From the NCBI GenBank assembly GCA_009746045.1, contig RPFO01001798.1:40001-97683 (forward strand): 57,683 bases of DNA. The letters run 5' to 3'. This DNA comes from Mesostigma viride (lineage: Eukaryota > Streptophyta > Mesostigmatophyceae > Mesostigmatales > Mesostigmataceae). A model generated the notes under the pieces. That model ran no database searches and was not told the origin of the DNA. It saw only the letters and a list, made by a program, of their open reading frames with translations. Position 1 is the stretch's first letter; every line of letters starts with the position of its first letter. The position numbers and the translations under genes were made by a program. Shown piece after piece: positions 49,965-57,683 of the stretch.

Positions 49965-50298
49965 CTGCGCGCACGGATGCACGCAAGAGAGGTGGCGGCG
50001 CAAGGATGAGGTGGGCAGGGGGGGGTGAGGGTGGGCAGGGGGCGGTAAGGGAGGGCGACAGGGAGGATAGGGGCAGTGGCCCAGTCACGAGGGCTAACGG
50101 GCCGTGTTTGGGACACCCAATCCGAGTCCATTCAGGTCATGGGGATCTGTTGGGACCAACAAAGTGGCAGGGGCAACATTACGCATTAACTACAGTAGGG
50201 GCGCGGTGGTAGCCCTCACTCTACGCATTGACTAGGGGCGCGGTGGTAGCCCTCACTCTTAACAGACGGCTGACGCATGACGGCGCTTCCCAGCCACC
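49965..50298. other. short unique segment before the satellites
   Basis: G-rich runs ('gggcaggggggggtgagggtgggcaggggg', 50013-50042) occur, and 'ggggcgcggtggtagccctcactct' is duplicated at 50198 and 50234. No UNC50 upstream exon is recognisable. Confidence 0.5.
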
Positions 50299-50412
<114 letters not shown>

Positions 50413-50539
50413 CCCACCCCACCTGCCCGCTTGCCCGCCTGCCCGCCGGCACTGCTCCACACCAGTGGCCTAGCATGGCACATTGACCAGTGCGCACACA
50501 CACACCTAGACCGTTAACACGTGACCGTGGCAGGAATCC

Positions 50540-53500
50540 TGGAGTAGTGGATAGGAGAGTAGCGGATAGGAGAGTAGTGGATAGGGGAGCAGCGGATAGG
50601 GGAGCAGCGGATAGGGGAGTAGCGGATAGGGGAGCAGCGGATAGGAGAGTAGCGGATAGGGGAGTAGTGGATAGGGGAGCAGCGGATAGGGGAGCAGCAT
50701 ATAGGGGAGTAGCGGATAGGGGAGCAGCGGATAGGGGAGCAGCGGATAGGGGAGCAGCATATAGGGGAGTAGCGGATAGGGGAGCAGCGGATAGGGGAGT
50801 AGTGGATAGGGGAGCAGCGGATAGGGGAGCAGCGGATAGGGGAGTAGCGGATAGGGGAGTAGTGGATAGGGGAGTAGCGGATAGGGGAGCAGCGGATAGG
50901 GGAGCAGCGGATAGGGGAGTAGCGGATAGGGGAGTAGCGGATAGGGGAGCAGCGGATAGGGGAGCAGCGGATAGGGGAGCAGCGGATAGGGGAGCAGCGG
51001 ATAGGGGAGCAGCGGATAGGGGAGTAGCGGATAGGGGAGTAGTGGATAGGGGAGTAGTGGATAGGGGAGCAGCGGATAGGGGAGCAGCGGATAGGGGAGT
51101 AGCGGATAGGGGAGCAGCATATAGGGGAGTAGCGGATAGGGGAGCAGCGGATAGGGGAGCAGCGGATAGGGGAGCAGCGGATAGGGGAGCAGCGGATAGG
51201 GGAGCAGCGGATAGGGGAGTAGCGGATAGGGGAGTAGTGGATAGGGGAGTAGCGGATAGGGGAGCAGCGGATAGGGGAGCAGCGGATAGGGGAGTAGCGG
51301 ATAGGGGAGTAGCGGATAGGGGAGCAGCGGATAGGGGAGCAGCGGATAGGGGAGCAGCGGATAGGGGAGCAGCGGATAGGGGAGCAGCGGATAGGGGAGT
51401 AGCGGATAGGGGAGCAGCGGATAGGGGAGCAGTGGATAGGGGAGCAGCGGATAGGGAGCAGCGGATAGGGGAGCAGCGGATAGGGGAGCAGCGGATAGGG
51501 GAGCAGCGGATAGGGGAGCAGCGGATAGGAGAGTAGCGGATAGGGGAGTAGCGGATAGGGGAGTAGCGGATAGGGGAGTAGCGGATAGGAGAGTAGCGGA
51601 TAGGGGAGCAGCGGATAGGGGAGCAGCGGATAGGGGAGCAGCGGATAGGGGAGTAGTGGATAGGGGAGTAGTGGATAGGGGAGTAGCGGATAGGGGAGCA
51701 GCGGATAGGGGAGCAGCGGATAGGGGAGCAGCGGATAGGGGAGCAGCGGATAGGGGAGCAGCGGATAGGGGAGTAGCGGATAGGGAGTAGCGGATAGGGG
51801 AGTAGCGGATAGGGGAGCAGCGGATAGGGGAGCAGCGGATAGGGGAGTAGTGGATAGGGGAGTAGTGGATAGGGGAGCAGCGGATAGGGGAGTAGTGGAT
51901 AGGGGAGCAGCGGATAGGGGAGCAGCGGATAGGGGAGCAGCGGATAGGGGAGCAGCGGATAGGGGAGTAGCGGATAGGGGAGTAGCGGATAGGGGAGCAG
52001 CGGATAGGGGAGTAGCGGATAGGGGAGCAGCGGATAGGGGAGTAGCGGATAGGGGAGCAGCGGATAGGGGAGCAGCGGATAGGGGAGTAGTGGATAGGGG
52101 AGCAGCGGATAGGGGAGTAGTGGATAGGGGAGCAGCGGATAGGGGAGTAGCGGATAGGGGAGCAGCGGATAGGGGAGTAGTGGATAGGGGAGCAGCGGAT
52201 AGGGGAGCAGTGGATAGGGGAGTAGCGGATAGGGGAGCAGTGGATAGGGGAGTAGCGGATAGGGGAGCAGCGGATAGGGGAGTAGTGGATAGGGGAGCAG
52301 CGGATAGGGGAGCAGCGGATAGGGGAGCAGCATATAGGGGAGTAGCGGATAGGGGAGCAGCGGATAGGGGAGTAGTGGATAGGGGAGCAGCGGATAGGGG
52401 AGTAGCGGATAGGGGAGCAGCGGATAGGGGAGCAGTGGATAGGGGAGTAGCGGATAGGGGAGTAGCATATAGGGGAGCAGCGGATAGGGGAGTAGCGGAT
52501 AGGGGAGCAGCGGATAGGGGAGCAGCGGATAGGGGAGTAGTGGATAGGGGAGCAGCGGATAGGGGAGCAGCATATAGGGGAGTAGCGGATAGGGGAGCAG
52601 CGGATAGGGGAGTAGTGGATAGGGAGTAGCGGATAGGGAGTAGCGGATAGGGGAGCAGCGGATAGGGGAGCAGCGGATAGGGGAGCAGCGGATAGGGGAG
52701 CAGCGGATAGGGGAGTAGCGGATAGGGGAGCAGCGGATAGGGGAGTAGTGGATAGGGGAGCAGTGGATAGGGGAGCAGCGGATAGGGGAGTAGCGGATAG
52801 GGGAGCAGCGGATAGGGGAGCAGTGGATAGGGGAGGAGCGGATAGGGGAGTAGCGGATAGGGGAGCAGTGGATAGGGGAGTAGCGGATAGGGGAGCAGCG
52901 GATAGGGGAGTAGTGGATAGGGGAGCAGCGGATAGGGGAGCAGCGGATAGGGGAGCAGCATATAGGGGAGTAGCGGATAGGGGAGCAGCGGATAGGGGAG
53001 TAGTGGATAGGGGAGTAGCGGATAGGGGAGTAGCGGATAGGGGAGCAGCGGATAGGGGAGTAGCGGATAGGGGAGCAGCGGATAGGGGAGTAGCGGATAG
53101 GGGAGCAGCGGATAGGGGAGTAGCGGATAGGGGAGCAGCGGATAGGGGAGCAGCGGATAGGGGAGTAGTGGATAGGGAGCAGCGGATAGGGGAGTAGCGG
53201 ATAGGGGAGTAGCGGATAGGGAGTAGCGGATAGGGGAGCAGCGGATAGGGGAGCAGCGGATAGGGGAGTAGCGGATAGGGGAGCAGCGGATAGGGGAGCA
53301 GTGGATAGGGGAGTAGCGGATAGGGGAGTAGCGGATAGGGGAGCAGTGGATAGGGGAGTAGCGGATAGGGGAGCAGCGGATAGGGGAGTAGTGGATAGGG
53401 GAGCAGCGGATAGGGGAGCAGCGGATAGGGGAGCAGCATATAGGGGAGTAGCGGATAGGGGAGCAGCGGATAGGGGAGTAGTGGATAGGGGAGTAGCGGA

Positions 53501-56500
53501 TAGGGGAGTAGCGGATAGGGGAGCAGCGGATAGGGAGTAGCGGATAGGGGAGCAGCGGATAGGGGAGTAGCGGATAGGGGAGCAGCGGATAGGGGAGTAG
53601 CGGATAGGGAGCAGCGGATAGGGGAGCAGCGGATAGGGGAGTAGTGGATAGGGGAGCAGCGGATAGGGGAGTAGCGGATAGGGGAGCAGCGGATAGGGGA
53701 GTAGCGGATAGGGGAGCAGCGGATAGGGGAGTAGCGGATAGGGGAGCAGCGGATAGGGGAGTAGCGGATAGGGGAGCAGCGGATAGGGAGCAGCGGATAG
53801 GGGAGTAGTGGATAGGGGAGCAGCGGATAGGGGAGTAGCGGATAGGGGAGCAGCGGATAGGGGAGCAGCGGATAGGGGAGTAGTGGATAGGGAGCAGCGG
53901 ATAGGGGAGCAGTGGATAGGGGAGTAGCGGATAGGGGAGTAGTGGATAGGGGAGCAGCGGATAGGGAGCAGCGGATAGGGGAGTAGTGGATAGGGGAGCA
54001 GCGGATAGGGGAGCAGCGGATAGGGGAGCAGCATATAGGGGAGTAGCGGATAGGGGAGCAGCGGATAGGGGAGTAGTGGATAGGGGAGCAGCGGATAGGG
54101 GAGTAGCGGATAGGGGAGCAGCGGATAGGGGAGCAGTGGATAGGGGAGTAGCGGATAGGGGAGTAGCATATAGGGGAGTAGCGGATAGGGGAGCAGCGGA
54201 TAGGGAGTAGCGGATAGGGGAGCAGCATATAGGGGAGTAGCGGATAGGGGAGCAGCGGATAGGGAGTAGCGGATAGGGGAGTAGCGGATAGGGGAGCAGC
54301 GGATAGGGGAGCAGTGGATAGGGGAGCAGCGGATAGGGGAGTAGCGGATAGGGGAGCAGCGGATAGGGGAGCAGCGGATAGGGGAGTAGCGGATAGGGGA
54401 GCAGCGGATAGGGGAGCAGCGGATAGGGGAGCAGCGGATAGGGGAGCAGCGGATAGGGGAGTAGCGGATAGGGGAGTAGCGGATAGGGGAGCAGCGGATA
54501 GGGGAGTAGTGGATAGGGGAGCAGCGGATAGGGGAGCAGTGGATAGGGGAGCAGCGGATAGGGAGCAGCGGATAGGGGAGCAGCGGATAGGGGAGCAGCG
54601 GATAGGGGAGTAGCGGATAGGGAGCAGCGGATAGGGGAGTAGTGGATAGGGGAGCAGCGGATAGGGGAGCAGCGGATAGGGGAGCAGCGGATAGGGGAGC
54701 AGCGGATAGGGGAGCAGCGGATAGGGGAGCAGCGGATAGGGGAGCAGCGGATAGGGGAGCAGCGGATAGGGGAGCAGCGGATAGGGGAGTAGCGGATAGG
54801 GGAGCAGCGGATAGGGGAGTAGCGGATAGGGGAGCAGTGGATAGGGAGTAGCGGATAGGGGAGCAGCGGATAGGGGAGCAGCGGATAGGGGAGTAGCGGA
54901 TAGGGGAGCAGCGGATAGGGGAGCAGCGGATAGGGGAGTAGCGGATAGGGGAGCAGCGGATAGGGGAGTAGTGGATAGGGGAGCAGCGGATAGGGAGCAG
55001 CGGATAGGGGAGTAGCGGATAGGGGAGCAGCGGATAGGGGAGCAGCGGATAGGGGAGCAGCGGATAGGGGAGCAGCGGATAGGGAGTAGCGGATAGGGGA
55101 GTAGCGGATAGGGGAGCAGCGGATAGGGGAGTAGTGGATAGGGGAGCAGCGGATAGGGGAGCAGCGGATAGGGGAGCAGCGGATAGGGGAGTAGCGGATA
55201 GGGGAGTAGCGGATAGGGGAGCAGCGGATAGGGGAGCAGCGGATAGGGGAGCAGCGGATAGGGGAGTAGCGGATAGGGGAGCAGCGGATAGGGGAGTAGT
55301 GGATAGGGGAGCAGCGGATAGGGGAGCAGCGGATAGGGGAGCAGCGGATAGGGGAGCAGCGGATAGGGAGTAGCGGATAGGGGAGTAGTGGATAGGGGAG
55401 TAGCGGATAGGGGAGCAGCGGATAGGGGAGCAGCGGATAGGGGAGCAGCGGATAGGGGAGTAGCGGATAGGGGAGCAGTGGATAGGGGAGTAGCGGATAG
55501 GGGAGCAGCGGATAGGGGAGCAGCGGATAGGGGAGTAGCGGATAGGGGAGCAGCGGATAGGGGAGCAGCGGATAGGGGAGTAGCGGATAGGGGAGCAGCG
55601 GATAGGGGAGTAGTGGATAGGGGAGCAGCGGATAGGGAGCAGCGGATAGGGGAGCAGCGGATAGGGGAGCAGCGGATAGGGAGTAGCGGATAGGGGAGTA
55701 GTGGATAGGGGAGTAGCGGATAGGGGAGCAGCGGATAGGGGAGCAGCGGATAGGGGAGCAGCGGATAGGGGAGTAGTGGATAGGGGAGTAGCGGATAGGG
55801 GAGTAGCGGATAGGGGAGCAGCGGATAGGGGAGCAGCGGATAGGGGAGCAGCGGATAGGGAGCAGCGGATAGGGAGCAGCGGATAGGGGAGCAGCGGATA
55901 GGGAGTAGCGGATAGGGGAGCAGCGGATAGGGGAGTAGTGGATAGGGGAGCAGTGGATAGGGGAGCAGTGGATAGGGGAGCAGCGGATAGGGGAGTAGTG
56001 GATAGGGGAGTAGTGGATAGGGGAGTAGTGGATAGGGGAGCAGCGGATAGGGGAGCAGCGGATAGGGAGCAGCGGATAGGGGAGTAGCGGATAGGGAGCA
56101 GCGGATAGGGGAGCAGCGGATAGGGGAGCAGCGGATAGGGAGTAGTGGATAGGGGAGTAGCGGATAGGGGAGCAGCGGATAGGGGAGCAGCGGATAGGGG
56201 AGCAGCGGATAGGGAGTAGCGGATAGGGGAGCAGCGGATAGGGGAGCAGCGGATAGGGGAGCAGCGGATAGGGGAGCAGTGGATAGGGGAGCAGCGGATA
56301 GGGGAGTAGCGGATAGGGGAGTAGCGGATAGGGGAGCAGCGGATAGGGGAGCAGCGGATAGGGAGTAGCGGATAGGGGAGTAGTGGATAGGGGAGCAGCG
56401 GATAGGGGAGCAGCGGATAGGGGAGCAGCGGATAGGGGAGCAGCGGATAGGGGAGTAGCGGATAGGGGAGTAGTGGATAGGGAGCAGCGGATAGGGAGTA

Positions 56501-57683
56501 GCGGATAGGGGAGCAGCGGATAGGGGAGCAGCGGATAGGGAGTAGCGGATAGGGGAGCAGCGGATAGGGGAGCAGCGGATAGGGGAGCAGCGGATAGGGG
56601 AGTAGCGGATAGGGGAGTAGCGGATAGGGGAGCAGCGGATAGGGGAGCAGCGGATAGGGGAGCAGCGGATAGGGGAGTAGCGGATAGGAGAGTAGCGGAT
56701 AGGAGAGCAGCGGATAGGGGAGCAGCGGATAGGGGAGTAGCGGATAGGGGAGTAGCGGATAGGAGAGTAGTGGATAGGGGAGTAGTGGATAGGGGAGCAG
56801 CGGATAGGGGAGCAGCGGATAGGGGAGCAGCGGATAGGAGAGCAGCGGATAGGGGAGCAGCGGATAGGGGAGTAGCGGATAAGGGGAGTAGCGGATAGGA
56901 GAGTAGTGGATAGGGGAGTAGTGGATAGGGGAGCAGCGGATAGGGGAGCAGCGGATAGGGGAGCAGCGGATAGGGAAGTAGTGGATAGGGGAGTAGTGGA
57001 TAGGGGAGCAGCGGATAGGGGAGCAGCGGATAGGGGAGCAGCGGATAGGGGAGCAGCGGATAGGGGAGTAGCGGATAGGGGAGCAGCGGATAGGGAGTAG
57101 CGGATAGGGGAGCAGCGGATAGGGGAGTAGCGGATAGGGGAGCAGCGGATAGGGGAGCAGCGGATAGGGGAGTAGCGGATAGGGGAGTAGCGGATAGGAG
57201 AGTAGTGGATAGGGGAGTAGTGGATAGGGGAGCAGCGGATAGGGGAGCAGCGGATAGGGGAAGCAGCGGATAGGGGAGTAGTGGATAGGGGAGTAGCGGA
57301 TAGGGGAGCAGCGGATAGGGGAGCAGCGGATAGGGGAGCAGCGGATAGGGGAGTAGCGGATAGGGGAGTAGCGGATAGGGGAGTACGGATAGGGAGTAGC
57401 GGATAGGGGAGCAGCGGATAGGGGAGTAGCGGATAGGGGAGCAGCGGATAGGGGAGCAGCGGATAGGGGAGTAGCGGATAGGGGAGCAGCGGATAGGGGA
57501 GCAGCGGATAGGGGAGTAGCGGATAGGGGAGCAGCGGATAGGGGAGCAGCGGAAGGGGAGCAGCGATAGGGAGTAGCGGATAGGGAGCAGCGGATAGGGG
57601 AGCAGCGGATAGGAGCAGCGGATAGGGGAGTAGCGGATAGGGGGCAGCGGAAGGGAAGGTAGCGGATAGGGGAGTAGCGGATA
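50540..57683 (+). repeat. 15-bp minisatellite, >7.1 kb, runs off the window
   Basis: The unit is GGATAGGGGAGCAGC, repeated about 475 times with a few recurring variants (GAGCAGC, GAGTAGC, GAGTAGT, GAGCAGT, and GAGCAGCAT replacing GCGG). Because 15 is a multiple of 3 and no unit variant creates stops on the minus strand, all three minus frames are open for long distances (one of 1317 codons, reading LLPYP/SPIRC/APLSA), which are not genes. The CATATA variant is confined to about 50699-54230. One-base shortened units (GGATAGGGAG) become more frequent to the right, and the final ~150 bases are irregular, as at the end of a poorly resolved contig. Confidence 0.97.

Noticed and set aside
49495-50088. 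197-codon minus ORF taken as a single protein
   Set aside because: Only the 49964-49842 part is UNC50-like. The rest lies outside splice sites and reads as intron.

Overview
The window is eukaryotic, repeat-dominated DNA, probably from an alga or related protist (green lineage favoured but not proven). It has no operons or ribosome-binding sites. It has canonical GT-AG introns in a plant-like UNC50 gene fragment, several classes of retrotransposon including tyrosine-recombinase elements of the kind known in volvocine algae, and long microsatellites. Very little is host coding sequence: an intronless tubulin-tyrosine-ligase-like gene (11000-12844, +), two spliced exons of an UNC50 family membrane protein (48880-49964, -), and a few unrecognised open segments near 9.2-10.5 kb.

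Layout. 1-2460: AT-rich DNA with a 184-bp satellite. 2622-4170: three abutting tetranucleotide arrays (CCCA, CGCA, CTCC). 5583-7492: a solo tyrosine-recombinase (YR) element split by a 1.3-kb ORF1-only LINE with a 12-bp target duplication. 7.8-8.8 kb: LINE 3' ends. 9.1-12.9 kb: the gene-bearing stretch. 12.9-21 kb: a graveyard of LINE fragments, including a 1.07-kb near-perfect inverted repeat. 21359-22984: a non-autonomous YR element (-). 22985-24368: a pyrimidine-rich tract carrying a 503-bp MITE. 24374-30611: a complete Copia-like LTR retrotransposon (-) with 5-bp target duplications and an unusual domain order. 31076-43292: an ATTC satellite of about 2.4 kb net, interrupted by three YR retrotransposons (one coding, two non-coding). 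43.3-47.3 kb: unique DNA plus a third ORF1-only LINE (-). 48.2-50.2 kb: a 26-bp minisatellite and the UNC50 exons. 50299-50412: a GCCT array. 50540 to the end: over 7.1 kb of a 15-bp minisatellite running off the window.

Main result. The three units inside the ATTC array have the same layout, U1-G4-V1-U2-internal-V2 on the + strand. Read in the coding direction (-) this is the split direct repeat A1-ORFs-B1-A2-B2 of Ngaro/PAT/TOC1-like YR retroelements. U and V differ completely in sequence among the three, yet all three sit in the same orientation at the same phase of the tetranucleotide (ATTCA^TTC). All carry GGGTGGGTGGGTGGG exactly at the start of V1, and a TGAGC-loop-GCTCA inverted repeat near the V end. 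A fourth element and a solo form lie elsewhere in the window. This looks like a lineage of YR retrotransposons that uses an ATTC microsatellite as landing site, with non-coding relatives mobilised in trans.

Other recurring signals are a short 3' hairpin with compensatory changes next to (TTAA)n tails in the LINEs, and a strong preference for period-4 microsatellites. All identifications come from reading the sequence. No database search was run.
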